Source of the DNA: Streptomyces piniterrae
GTDB lineage: Bacteria; Actinomycetota; Actinomycetes; Streptomycetales; Streptomycetaceae
Assembly (NCBI RefSeq): GCF_005048155.1
Contig: NZ_SUMB01000007.1
Coordinates: 362,490-426,489, forward strand
Reading direction: 5' to 3'
Length of the DNA stretch: 64,000 nt
This document shows, in pieces, positions 41,517 through 50,059 of the stretch (positions are counted from its first letter, which is position 1; each line of letters starts with the position of its first letter). Made by a program: the position numbers and the translations under genes. Under the pieces are notes generated by a model. The model did no database searches and had not been told where the DNA came from. It saw only the letters and a list, made by a program, of their open reading frames with translations.

Positions 41517-42836
41517 ATGGCAGACGAAGACCTCGCGACCCTCGGCCCCGCGGCCGAGCCCCTGACGACCTCCACCACCCCGCCGTACGACGGCACCGGC
41601 CGCCCGGCCTCCCAGGGCCCCGGGGGCGATCCGGTGGCCGGGCCCGCCGCCCGCTGGCTGCCGGGCCTCGTCATCGCAGGTCTCGTCCTCGCCGCGCTCA
41701 ACCTCCGTCCCGCCATCACCAGCCTCGGCGCGCTCATGGAGGAGGTACGCGACGGACTCGGCATGAGCGGCACCGTCGCCGGACTGCTGACCTCCGTCCC
41801 GGCCCTGTGCTTCGCCGCCTTCGGCGTGGCTGCTCCCCGGCTGGCCAGGCGGTGGGGCCCCGGCGCGATCGTCTGCGCGGGGATGGCCGCGATAGCCGTG
41901 GGCGTAGCGGTGCGGCCGTTCGCCGGCGGGACCGGTGGATTCCTCGCGGCCAGCGCGCTCGCCCTCGCCGGCATCGCGGTCAGCAACGTCCTGATGCCCG
42001 TCGTGATCAAGACCTGGTTCCCGGACCGGGTCGGCTCGATGACCGGCCTGTACTCCATGGCGCTGGCCCTGGGCACCTCGCTGGCCGCGGCGGTCACCGT
42101 CCCCATGACCGCTGCGCTGGGCGGCAGTTGGCGGACCGGGCTCTCCGTATGGGCGGCGCTGGCCGCCGTCGCCGTGCTGCCCTGGCTGGTGATCGCACGG
42201 CGGCGCGGCACCGCCGTGGGAGCGGTCGCCGGCGCCGCGCGTCCCGCGGAACCCGCCGTACGGATCACCTCGTCGCCGACCGCCTGGGCACTGGCCGTCT
42301 TCTTCGGGCTCCAGGCCACCGGCGCGTACATCACGATGGGCTGGATGCCGCAGATCTTCCGCGACGCCGGGGTCCCGGCCGGCACCGCGGGCGTGCTGCT
42401 CGCCGTCACCATGGCGATGGGCGTCCCGCTGTCCTTCGTACTGCCGCGGCTGGCCTCCCGGATGCGCCATCAGGGTCCGCTCGCAGTGGCGCTCGGCCTG
42501 TGCGGTCTGGCCGGCTACACCGGGCTGTGGCTGGCCCCGGCTGCCGGTGCCTGGGCCTGGGCGCTGCTCATGGGCATCTCGAACTGCGCCTTCCCGCTGG
42601 CCCTGACCATGATCGGGATGCGTTCGTCCAGCTCCGCCGGCGTCGTCAAGCTCTCGGCCTTCGCGCAGAGCGTCGGCTATCTGATCTCGATCCCGGGACC
42701 GCTGCTGGTCGGCGCGCTCTACCAGCACAGCGGCGGCTGGGGGCTGCCGATCGCGCTGATGGCCGGGCTGATGGTGCCGCAGATCGCGGTGGGGGTGCTG
42801 GCGGGCCGGGACCGGCGGATCGAGGACGGGGGCTGA
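41517..42836 (+). CDS. CynX/NimT family MFS transporter
   Basis: 439 residues from the ATG at 41517, chosen because the predicted -10 places transcription start there. About 12 membrane helices; LRPAITSLGALMEEVRDGLGMSGTVAGLLTSVPALCFAAFG is the NimT/CynX signature near helix 1-2. Substrates of the family include cyanate, 2-nitroimidazole and other small molecules. A 38-residue companion ORF follows after 104 nt. Confidence 0.9.
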   Translation: MADEDLATLGPAAEPLTTSTTPPYDGTGRPASQGPGGDPVAGPAARWLPGLVIAGLVLAALNLRPAITSLGALMEEVRDGLGMSGTVAGLLTSVPALCFAAFGVAAPRLARRWGPGAIVCAGMAAIAVGVAVRPFAGGTGGFLAASALALAGIAVSNVLMPVVIKTWFPDRVGSMTGLYSMALALGTSLAAAVTVPMTAALGGSWRTGLSVWAALAAVAVLPWLVIARRRGTAVGAVAGAARPAEPAVRITSSPTAWALAVFFGLQATGAYITMGWMPQIFRDAGVPAGTAGVLLAVTMAMGVPLSFVLPRLASRMRHQGPLAVALGLCGLAGYTGLWLAPAAGAWAWALLMGISNCAFPLALTMIGMRSSSSAGVVKLSAFAQSVGYLISIPGPLLVGALYQHSGGWGLPIALMAGLMVPQIAVGVLAGRDRRIEDGG

Positions 42837-42940
42837 GCCGTGCGGACGCCGGCCGGGCGCAGGTCGGGCGCTGGGGGCGGGTGTCCGGGGCGGCCGGGAC
42901 CGCCGTGCCGGCGGTGCGGCCCGGGTGCGACACTGGGCGC

Positions 42941-43057
42941 ATGCCAGTGCTCGAACCGAAGCCGCAGGGCGGCCAGAAGAAGCTGCTCCTCGTCCTGGGA
43001 GTCATGCTCGGCGTGACCGTCGTCATCGGGATCATCGCCAGTATCGCCGCGCCCTGA
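42941..43057 (+). CDS. SGM_5486-type transporter-associated peptide, 38 aa
   Basis: MPVLEPKPQGGQKKLLLVLGVMLGVTVVIGIIASIAAP has a basic N-terminus and one membrane helix (about 14-34). I recognise it as the short protein that follows CynX/NimT-type MFS genes in Streptomyces (SGM_5486 family). It is missed by length cut-offs. A membrane partner role for the transporter is likely. Confidence 0.75.
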   Translation: MPVLEPKPQGGQKKLLLVLGVMLGVTVVIGIIASIAAP

Positions 43058-43098
43058 CCCGTCCCGGCCGGGCCGTGGACCGTCCCCTAGGGGGCGCC

Positions 43099-43125
43099 TC
43101 AGGGATAAGTAGGGGACATCCCTGA
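43099..43125. promoter_or_regulatory. 8-bp inverted repeat downstream of the 38-aa ORF
   Basis: TCAGGGAT and ATCCCTGA flank an 11-nt spacer; CCCCTAGGGG lies just upstream (about 43084-43093). It may be a terminator for the transporter unit or an operator for the next gene. Confidence 0.4.
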
Positions 43126-43234
43126 TAGGAACGGCCGCGGGAGATCCGTAGCTTCGAAGTACACCGCACCGCCGCGGTGGGCGCGTCGCGGACCGCGGCA
43201 GCGCAGCGCTTCGATCCGCCCGGAGGCGATCCCC

Positions 43235-43447
43235 ATGTCCGCCGCGATGAGCCGGCCGTCCGCTCCGAAGCCCCGCGGTCTGGTCTCGCGGCTGCCGTGG
43301 TGGGCGCTGGCCCTGCCGGTGGTCTCCTTCGTCTTTCTGCTGGTGCTGCTCATATCGACCCCCGCCGAGGCGGGCGCGGTGAGCGCCTCGCACGGCCTGG
43401 CCCCGCTCCTGGAGGTCCTGGCCAGGATCGTCGGCGCGGCATCTTGA
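43235..43447 (+). CDS. Small membrane/hypothetical protein, 70 aa
   Basis: ATG 43235 with GGAGG about 9 nt upstream (or ATG 43247). A basic N-terminus, one helix (WWALALPVVSFVFLLVLLIS) and a short extracytoplasmic tail EAGAVSASHGLAPLLEVLARIVGAAS. No known family. It ends 88 nt before the sixA start. Confidence 0.6.
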   Translation: MSAAMSRPSAPKPRGLVSRLPWWALALPVVSFVFLLVLLISTPAEAGAVSASHGLAPLLEVLARIVGAAS

Positions 43448-43535
43448 TGATCTTCCCCTGCCGGGTGTCACCCGGCAGGGGGGAGCGCTCCAACACCCCG
43501 CGCCCCGCGCCGCCTTTCGTGCGAAGCTGGGACGC

Positions 43536-44054
43536 ATGAGCGTCGATACACCCCGCCGGATTGTCCTTCTTCGACATGCCAAGGCCGAGTGGTCGCAGGA
43601 ATCCGACCATGAGCGTCCGCTCGCCGAGCGCGGCCGCAAAGATGCCCCGGCCGCCGGCAGCTGGCTGGCCGGAGCCGGTATCAACCCCGATCTCACCCTC
43701 TGCTCGACGGCACTGCGGACCCGCGAGACCTGGAAGCTCTTCGTTCATGAGCTGCCGCAGCGGCCCAAGACCGTCTACGACGAGCGGCTCTACGAGGCCT
43801 CGCTCGGCGAGCTCATCGCGTTGCTCAACGAGACCTCGGACGACGTCCACGACCTCCTGCTCGTCGGGCACAACCCGGGGGTGCACGCCCTCGCCGACGC
43901 GCTCTCGGGCGAGACGGAGGGCGATCTGCTGCCGCGGATGAACCGCAGCGGCTTTCCGACCGCCTCGATGGCCGTGGTCACCTTCAACGGTTCCTGGAAG
44001 TCGGTCGAGCACGGCGTCGGCCGGCTCGTCGCCTACTGGACCCCGCAGGACTGA
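43536..44054 (+). CDS. sixA: SixA-type phosphohistidine phosphatase (histidine phosphatase family)
   Basis: 172 residues. The RHG-type motif is LLRHAKAEW (Arg13, His14). ERGRKDAP, STALRTRETW (second Arg) and LLVGHNPGVHALAD (second His) complete the catalytic set of the small SixA group. It probably removes phosphate from phosphohistidine in phosphotransfer proteins. It ends at a strong terminator shared with serB. Confidence 0.88.
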   Translation: MSVDTPRRIVLLRHAKAEWSQESDHERPLAERGRKDAPAAGSWLAGAGINPDLTLCSTALRTRETWKLFVHELPQRPKTVYDERLYEASLGELIALLNETSDDVHDLLLVGHNPGVHALADALSGETEGDLLPRMNRSGFPTASMAVVTFNGSWKSVEHGVGRLVAYWTPQD

Positions 44055-44136
44055 GCCGCCCGGCGACCACCGCCGCCTTCGCCGCGGCCGGGCCCCGGCC
44101 CCGCCCGCCCCGACGCCCGCGGACGCGCCCGCCGAC

Positions 44137-44169
44137 GAGAAGGGCCCCGGAACGCCCGGGGCCCTTCTC
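44137..44169. terminator. 14-bp perfect hairpin between convergent sixA and serB
   Basis: Arms GAGAAGGGCCCCGG (44137-44150) and its complement (44156-44169), loop AACGC. Placed between two convergent genes, so bidirectional termination is likely. Confidence 0.85.
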
Positions 44170-44317
44170 GTATGTCCGGCGGGATGTCCCGCGTACGGCT
44201 GTTCCGTCGTGTCCCGCGCGCAGGACTCTCTCGTCTTATCTCTCGGGCACGGCCTCCGGCGGGCGTCTCGCCCTCCGCCCCGGCCCGGCGCCCTTGCCGC
44301 CGCCGCTCCGGCTGCCG

Positions 44318-45565
44318 CTACCGCTCGTGTGTGTCGGCCGCCTCGACCTCTTCGCGTGTGACGCCCAGCAGATACAGCACGGTGTCCAGGAACGGCACGT
44401 TCACCGCGGTGTGCGCCGCCTCCCGCACCATCGGCTTGGCGTTGAACGCCACTCCGAGGCCCGCCGTGTTGAGCATGTCGAGGTCATTGGCGCCGTCGCC
44501 GATCGCCACGGTCTGCGCGAGCGGCACCCCGGCCTGCTGCGCGAAGCTGCGCAGCAGCCGTGCCTTGCCGGCCCGGTCCACGATGTCGCCGGTCACCTTG
44601 CCGGTGAGCCTGCCGTCGACGATCTCCAGGGTGTTGGCGGAGGCGAAGTCCAGCCCGAGCTCTTCCTTGAGCGCGTCGGTGACCTGAGTGAAACCGCCCG
44701 AGACCACGCCGACTTGGTAGCCGAGCCGCTTGAGGGTCCGCACCAGGGTGCGCGCCCCGGGGGTGAGCCGGACCTCCTTGCGCACGGCGTCGACCACGGA
44801 CGCGTCCAGCCCTTCGAGCAGCTTGACCCGGGCGTGCAGCGACTGCTCGAAGTCCAGCTCGCCGCGCATCGCGGCGGCGGTCACCTCGGCGACCTCGGGC
44901 TCACAGCCGGCGTGCGCCGCGAACAGCTCGATGACCTCGTCCTGGATGAGCGTCGAATCGACGTCCATCACGACCAGCCGCTGGGCCCTGCGCTGCAGCC
45001 CGGCCGAGACGACCGCGACATCCACGCCGAGCTTCGCCGCCTCCAGCGCCAGCGCCGTGCGCAGCGCGTCCGTGGCCGCACCGGAGACCGCGAACTCGAC
45101 GGCGGTCACCGGATACTTCGCAAGGCGGAAAATACGGTCGATGTTGCCGCCGGTGCCCGTTATGGCGGCGGCGATGGCCGCGGTCGACTCCGCGGTGAGC
45201 GGGTGCCCCAGCACGGTGACATGGGAGCGTCCGCTGCCACGCGGACGGTTGTCGCCCCGGCCGGAGATGATCTCCGCCTGGAGGTGCAGCGACTCGGCCC
45301 AGCTGTGGACGGTGGCCCGCAGGTCGCCCTCGGACGAACCGGAGGAGCCCTGGGCGGGGGAGGGGGCGGTGACCAGCGCGCACAGGGTGATGCGTCCCCG
45401 GGTCACGACCTGTTCGATGTCCACGACATCGACGGAGTAGGCGGCGAGGGTGTCGAAGAGACCTGCGGTGATGCCGGGCCGGTCCTTCCCGAAGATCTTC
45501 ACGAGAAGGGTCGGTACGTCATCGCCCGGTACGGCGGTGGCAGGTGGGATCTGCGATGCGCTCAT
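44318..45565 (-). CDS. serB: Phosphoserine phosphatase SerB
   Basis: 415 residues. Two ACT-type regulatory domains occupy about 1-190, and a HAD phosphatase follows: DVDST at 201-205, the Ser/Thr site in VGVVSGGFTQVTDAL, Lys in GKARLLRSFA and acidic GDGANDLDML. It carries out the last step of serine synthesis. The long N-terminus matches the mycobacterial and streptomycete SerB2 type. Confidence 0.94.
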   Translation of the reverse strand: MSASQIPPATAVPGDDVPTLLVKIFGKDRPGITAGLFDTLAAYSVDVVDIEQVVTRGRITLCALVTAPSPAQGSSGSSEGDLRATVHSWAESLHLQAEIISGRGDNRPRGSGRSHVTVLGHPLTAESTAAIAAAITGTGGNIDRIFRLAKYPVTAVEFAVSGAATDALRTALALEAAKLGVDVAVVSAGLQRRAQRLVVMDVDSTLIQDEVIELFAAHAGCEPEVAEVTAAAMRGELDFEQSLHARVKLLEGLDASVVDAVRKEVRLTPGARTLVRTLKRLGYQVGVVSGGFTQVTDALKEELGLDFASANTLEIVDGRLTGKVTGDIVDRAGKARLLRSFAQQAGVPLAQTVAIGDGANDLDMLNTAGLGVAFNAKPMVREAAHTAVNVPFLDTVLYLLGVTREEVEAADTHER

Positions 45566-46313
45566 GGTGCCCTTACGGTAACCGTCCGGCGCGGACGGCC
45601 GTACAGGTGTCCGTGCTTCGGACCGGCGCCTGGGGCCTGTCCGACGGGTCGTGGCCGGGCCCTGCCGTGTCGGACAGGCCCCGGCGCCGCCCGTCTCCGC
45701 TGCGGACGGGCGCGTCCTCCCGTCAGTATGTGCCCGCCTCCGCCCCCTCGCGAGCCCACCGCGCGCCCCCTCCCCGCCGCCGTCCCGCGTCGATCGTTAT
45801 GGAGTCGTGTCCGGGCCGGTCAACGCGGCCGACCAGGGCGAACCAGACGAATCCCCAACTCCGTGGCTGCGGCGGCGAGTTCATCGCGACCCAGGCGCCC
45901 GGTCACGGGCCGTACAGGAGCGGGAAAGCGGCCCCGAGTGCACCGGCCCGCCCGTTCCGAGGCTGCCCGCCGGCCCGGTGGCGGCGGAAAGTCCCAGCTC
46001 ACCGCGGTCATGGTGGAGGGTATGGGCGCGGCCCGACGGGCCCGTCCAGCACCCGGAGTAGCGTGACAGGTCCTCGTCAGGTGTGACGGTGGGTGCGATG
46101 TCGCATGGAACCTCCGCAATCGTTCGGTCCTCTGCGACCCCGAACCGGTGTGCCTGCCCGCTCCCCAGGGGCGTTCGGCGGTGCGCCGGGGTGCGCGCCC
46201 CGCACCCCGACAGCGTCCCGGTTTCCGGTCGGAGGGCCGAGCCTGAAATAGTTCCTCACGATGTTCGCCATCCCTAGACTTCCCATACAGGGCGTCACTC
46301 GGGGGACTATGTA
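45566..46313. other. 748-nt region without a supported gene
   Basis: It lies between the divergent serB and FHA-ABC genes. Open frames up to 99 codons on the minus strand lack G/C bias at codon position three. It contains one large hairpin (listed separately). The right end holds the promoter of the ABC gene; no convincing -10/-35 pair is seen. Confidence 0.55.
45625..45688. ncRNA. Long imperfect hairpin in the gene-free region
   Basis: Left arm 45625-45645 (GGCGCC-T-GGGGCCTGTCCGAC) pairs with 45669-45688 in 20 bp with one bulged T; the 23-nt loop can form a smaller stem. It may be a terminator, a REP-like element or part of a structured RNA. Short related motifs (CTGTCCGA, GGACAGGCCC) occur near 27500 and 55980. 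Confidence 0.4.
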
Positions 46314-48869
46314 ATGGGGCGTGGAGTGCCTGAACTCGTACTGGAATTGAACGGAAGGACCTGGACGCTGGACCCGTCCCGGTCGTACAACGTGGGACGC
46401 GATCCGCAGGGCGACATGGTGCTCGACGACGCCAGGGTCTCCTGGCGGCACGCCACCATCCGGTGGGCCGGTCGCGGCTGGATCATCGAAGACCATGGCA
46501 GCACCAACGGCACCTACGTCCAGGGCCAGCGGATCCACCAGATGGAGATCGGCCCCGGCTCGACCGTGCACCTGGGCAATGCCACCGACGGTCCCCGGGT
46601 GAGCCTGTCGGCCGCCGGGGCGCCGGCCGCCGACGCCTACCAGGCGCAGCCCGCCATGGCGCCGCAGCAGCAGGCCGCGCAGGGCTGGCAGGCACCACCC
46701 GCCCAGCAGCAGCCGCCCGCCCAACAGGGCTGGCAGGCGCCGCCCCAGGGCCAGCAGCCGCCCTACATCCCGCAGCAGCAGGCCCAGCAGCCTCCGCAGC
46801 AGGCCGCGCCGCCGCAGCAGCACCCCGCCCAGAACGCCGGCGGCCGGCCCCCGCAGGCCCAGGGCGACCGCAGCCCGACCACCTTCCACCGCCTCGACGC
46901 GGGCCGGGTGATGCGGATAGGTCGTGCGCTGGAGAACGAGCTGGTCGTCTCCGACCTCCAAGTCTCCCGCCACCACGCCGAGTTCCGGGCCACGCCCGAC
47001 GGCCGCTTCGAGATCCGCGACCTGGGCAGCCACAACGGCACCTACGTCAACGGCCAGCCGGTCCCCAAGTCCGGCACGTCGCTGATCGGCCCGAACGACA
47101 TCATCGGCGTCGGCCACTCCACGTTCCGGCTGGTCGGCGACCGCCTGGAGGAGTTCGTCGACACCGGCGAGGTCTCCTTCTCGGCCCGCCACCTCACGGT
47201 CACCGTCGACGGCGGCAAGAAGATCCTCCAGGACGTCTCCTTCGGCGTCCCGGAGAAGTCGCTGATCGCCGTCATCGGCCCGTCCGGATCCGGTAAGTCG
47301 ACGCTGCTCAAGGCGCTGACCGGCTATCGCCCCGCCAACCAGGGCGATGTCCTCTACGACAACCGGAACCTCTACAAGCAGTTCGCCGAGCTGCGGCAGC
47401 GCATCGGTCTGGTCCCGCAGGACGACATCCTGCACAAGGAGCTGACCGTCGCCAAGGCCCTCAAGTACGCGGCCAAGCTGCGCTTCCCCGGTGACACCGC
47501 GGAGTCCGAGCGCGAGGCCCGGATCGACGAGGTGCTGCGCGAGCTCAAGCTCGACATCCACAAGGACAAGAAGGTCACCTCGCTCTCCGGCGGCCAGCGC
47601 AAGCGGGTGTCGGTGGCCCTGGAGCTGCTCACCAAGCCGTCGCTGATCTTCCTGGACGAGCCGACCTCCGGTCTCGACCCGGGCATGGACCGCGACGTCA
47701 TGCAGCTGCTGCGCGGCCTCGCCGACGACGGCCGCACGGTCCTCGTCGTCACCCACTCCGTCGCCGAACTCGGCATCTGCGACAAGCTGTTGGTGATGGC
47801 GCCGGGCGGCGGCGTGGCCTACTTCGGCCCGCCCGAGGAAGCGCTGAACTTCTTCCAGTACGACACCTGGGCGGATGTCTTCTCGGCCTTCGAGAACTAC
47901 CGCGACTACGACTGGATGGGCCGCTGGCGCGGTTCCCCGCACTACCAGATGTACGCCGCGGACATCGACGCCGTCGCCCCGCAGTCGGTGACGATCCAGC
48001 CGCCGCCGGCCCGGATGCAGAAGTCCCAGAGCTGGGGCTCGCAGCTGTGGACGCTGATGCGGCGCTATGTCTCGGTCCTCGCGTCCGACCGGGGCTTCCT
48101 CGGCCTGATGCTGATCCTGCCCGCGGTGCTCGGTGTCGTCTCGATGCTGATCCCCAGCGATTACGGCCTCGGGTACGGGCCCTTCGAGAAGCACCGCACC
48201 AACCGCGACGCCAGCACCATCATGCTGATCCTTGCGGTCGGCATGTGCTTCTCGGGCGCGGCCAACTCGGTCCGTGAGCTGATCAAGGAGCGGGTCATCT
48301 ACGAGCGCGAACGGGCCACCGGCCTGTCGCGGTCGGCGTATCTGATGTCCAAGGTGATCGTGCTCGGTGTGGTCACCGCCTTCCAGGGCGGCATCATCGC
48401 GGCGATCGGCTTCTCGACCCGCAACATGCCGTCCGAGGGCCTCGTGGTGGAGAAGATGCCGGCCATCGAGCTGGCGGTGGCGATCATCGCGCTCGGCTTC
48501 ACTTCGATGATGTTCGGCCTGATCATCTCCGCGCTGGTCAAGACCGCCGAGAAGACCATGCCGCTGCTGGTCATGTTCGCCATCGTCCAGGTCGTCTTCA
48601 CCGGAGTGCTCTTCCAGCTCTTCGACACCCCGGGCGTCGCCCAGGTCGCCTGGCTGATGCCGTCGCGCTGGGCCGTCGCCGCGATGGGCGCGACCGCTGA
48701 CATGAACACGCTGCTGCCGTGGGAACTGGGCAACCCGGACCCGCTGTGGAAGCACCAGACCGGTGTCTACGTGATGGACGTGATCATCCTGGTCGCGCTG
48801 GGCGTCGGGCTCGCCTTCGTCGTCGCCCGGCTGCTGCGCCGCCACGAGCCGGAGGTCATGCGCAAGTAG
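46314..48869 (+). CDS. ABC transporter with two FHA domains (Rv1747-like)
   Basis: 851 residues. FHA1 (about 25-75, VGRDPQGDMVLDDARVSWRHATI, STNGTYV) and FHA2 (about 205-255, IGRALENELVVSDLQVSRHHAEF, SHNGTYVNG) are joined by a Gln/Pro-rich linker (about 105-190). The ATPase has Walker A GPSGSGKST (about 322-330), signature LSGGQ (about 424) and FLDEPTSGLDPG. A membrane domain of about six helices starts near 580. The order matches Mtb Rv1747, an exporter regulated by Ser/Thr kinase phosphorylation through its FHA domains. A role in export of a cell-envelope component is plausible. Confidence 0.93.
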   Translation: MGRGVPELVLELNGRTWTLDPSRSYNVGRDPQGDMVLDDARVSWRHATIRWAGRGWIIEDHGSTNGTYVQGQRIHQMEIGPGSTVHLGNATDGPRVSLSAAGAPAADAYQAQPAMAPQQQAAQGWQAPPAQQQPPAQQGWQAPPQGQQPPYIPQQQAQQPPQQAAPPQQHPAQNAGGRPPQAQGDRSPTTFHRLDAGRVMRIGRALENELVVSDLQVSRHHAEFRATPDGRFEIRDLGSHNGTYVNGQPVPKSGTSLIGPNDIIGVGHSTFRLVGDRLEEFVDTGEVSFSARHLTVTVDGGKKILQDVSFGVPEKSLIAVIGPSGSGKSTLLKALTGYRPANQGDVLYDNRNLYKQFAELRQRIGLVPQDDILHKELTVAKALKYAAKLRFPGDTAESEREARIDEVLRELKLDIHKDKKVTSLSGGQRKRVSVALELLTKPSLIFLDEPTSGLDPGMDRDVMQLLRGLADDGRTVLVVTHSVAELGICDKLLVMAPGGGVAYFGPPEEALNFFQYDTWADVFSAFENYRDYDWMGRWRGSPHYQMYAADIDAVAPQSVTIQPPPARMQKSQSWGSQLWTLMRRYVSVLASDRGFLGLMLILPAVLGVVSMLIPSDYGLGYGPFEKHRTNRDASTIMLILAVGMCFSGAANSVRELIKERVIYERERATGLSRSAYLMSKVIVLGVVTAFQGGIIAAIGFSTRNMPSEGLVVEKMPAIELAVAIIALGFTSMMFGLIISALVKTAEKTMPLLVMFAIVQVVFTGVLFQLFDTPGVAQVAWLMPSRWAVAAMGATADMNTLLPWELGNPDPLWKHQTGVYVMDVIILVALGVGLAFVVARLLRRHEPEVMRK

Positions 48870-48910
48870 CGCAGGGCCGTCAGGCCGCCGCCCGCGCTGC
48901 GGGAGCGAAA

Positions 48911-48954
48911 CCGCCGAGGGGCGGCACCCGGTCTCGGGTGCCGCCCCTCGGCGG
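48911..48954. terminator. 20-bp perfect hairpin between convergent genes
   Basis: Arms at 48911-48930 and 48935-48954 with loop GTCT. It lies between the ABC gene and the convergent transglycosylase gene; very stable and usable in both directions. Confidence 0.9.
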
Positions 48955-48991
48955 TAGGTGCGCGCGAACGCGGTCCGGCTGTGCCGACGGC

Positions 48992-49741
48992 TCAGTAGGC
49001 CGAGTTGACGTTGTCCATCGAGCCGTACTTGGCGGCCGCGTAGTTGCAGGCGGCGGTGATGTTGGCGACCGGGTCGTAGAGGTTCCAGGAGGTGCCGGCG
49101 ACGTGGTACGCGTTGAACGTCGGCTGGATGACCTGGAGCAGGCCCTTGGACGGGGTGCCGTTCTGGGCGTTGATGTCCCAGTTGTTGATCGCCATCGGGT
49201 TACCGGACGACTCCCGCATGATGTTGCGGTAGATGCCGTTGTAGCTGCCCGGAATGTTGTGCTTGGCCATGATGTCCAGCGACTCGCGGATCCAGCCGTC
49301 CAGGTTGTTCGGGTAGGTCTTGACGACCGGCTTCGGCGCGAGGGCGGCGCGCTGGGCGGCCCGGCTCGCGGCCTCCTTCGCCCGGCGCTCCTTCTCGGCC
49401 TTGGCCTTCGCGGCGGCGGCGGCCTTCGCCTTGGCCGCGGCGGCGGCCTCGGCGGCGGCCTTCTTCTTGGCGGCGGCGATCTCGGCCCGGCCCTTGGCGG
49501 CGGAGTCGTCGGCCTGCTTGGTGATCGTGGCCTGCTGCGTCTTCGCGGCGGTGTTCACCGCGCTGAAAGCAGCCGGCTGCACGTTCTGGACGGCGGCGGC
49601 TTCCACCTTGCCCTGCTCGGCGTCGGCCCCCGGAACGACAGCGAAGACAAGAGCGGCGGCGCCGGCTGCGGCGACACCTGCGACAGCAAACTTATGAGTC
49701 CGATTTGGTCGGCTATGACCAGAAACTGCGTGCTTAGGCAT
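48992..49741 (-). CDS. Secreted lytic transglycosylase (SLT domain)
   Basis: 249 residues. A signal/anchor region (about 15-42) is followed by a long Ala/Lys/Glu-rich coiled-coil (about 70-130, AEAAAAAKAKAAAAAKAKAEKER) and a C-terminal SLT domain: NGIYRNIMRESSGNPMAINNWDINAQNGTPSKGLLQVIQPTFNAYH with the catalytic Glu in MRESSGNP. It cleaves peptidoglycan at the cell wall. A strongly structured leader lies upstream. The ATG at 49741 has GAGG about 11 nt upstream. Confidence 0.9.
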   Translation of the reverse strand: MPKHAVSGHSRPNRTHKFAVAGVAAAGAAALVFAVVPGADAEQGKVEAAAVQNVQPAAFSAVNTAAKTQQATITKQADDSAAKGRAEIAAAKKKAAAEAAAAAKAKAAAAAKAKAEKERRAKEAASRAAQRAALAPKPVVKTYPNNLDGWIRESLDIMAKHNIPGSYNGIYRNIMRESSGNPMAINNWDINAQNGTPSKGLLQVIQPTFNAYHVAGTSWNLYDPVANITAACNYAAAKYGSMDNVNSAY

Positions 49742-50059
49742 GGGCGGGTCGACCTCTTCCAATGGGGGGACCGTCGCAAGGGCCTTTGGGGGGCGTAGAA
49801 CGCCGAGTTCCATCCACGGCGCCGAGCGACGGGGCCATTCTTAGCGGCCGGAAATTAACCGGGCAAAGGTGCGACATACGATCCGGGTTAGTGGAACCCC
49901 AGGCCCGCGAATTGCGTCGCAGGTGGGAAACTCCCAGCTCACGCGGGAGATGGGGGGCCACTAACCCGGTTCGTAAGTGACGTACGTCCTATGCGCGGCG
50001 TCACATTGGGCAGAGGTTTATCTCGCCGGGTGTAATTGCGAATGCACAACCAGTAGAAG
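49742..50059. other. Leader/promoter region of the transglycosylase gene
   Basis: About 318 nt with no gene, between the divergent-facing 3' end of the nitroreductase gene and the SLT start. It is dominated by the 12-bp inverted repeat at 49883-49969 and inner hairpins. I looked for the conserved blocks of a c-di-AMP (ydaO) riboswitch and did not find them. Confidence 0.5.
49883..49969 (-). promoter_or_regulatory. Structured 5' leader element, 12-bp perfect inverted repeat
   Basis: CCGGGTTAGTGG (49883-49894) and CCACTAACCCGG (49958-49969) pair perfectly around 63 nt that contain two smaller stems (GGGAAACTCCC and CTCCC...GGGAG). The element ends about 140 nt before the SLT start. It looks like an RNA regulatory leader, not a simple terminator; the ligand or protein is unknown. 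Confidence 0.5.

Noticed and set aside
45820..46119. A 99-codon minus-strand open frame in the serB-ABC gap
   Set aside because: Third codon positions are not G/C-enriched (many A/T in the part I checked), and there is no RBS.
49742..49990. A c-di-AMP (ydaO/yuaA) riboswitch in front of the SLT gene
   Set aside because: The typical conserved blocks (GGGGTGAATCC, CAGCTAAC) are not present on the minus strand, so I call only an unnamed structured leader.
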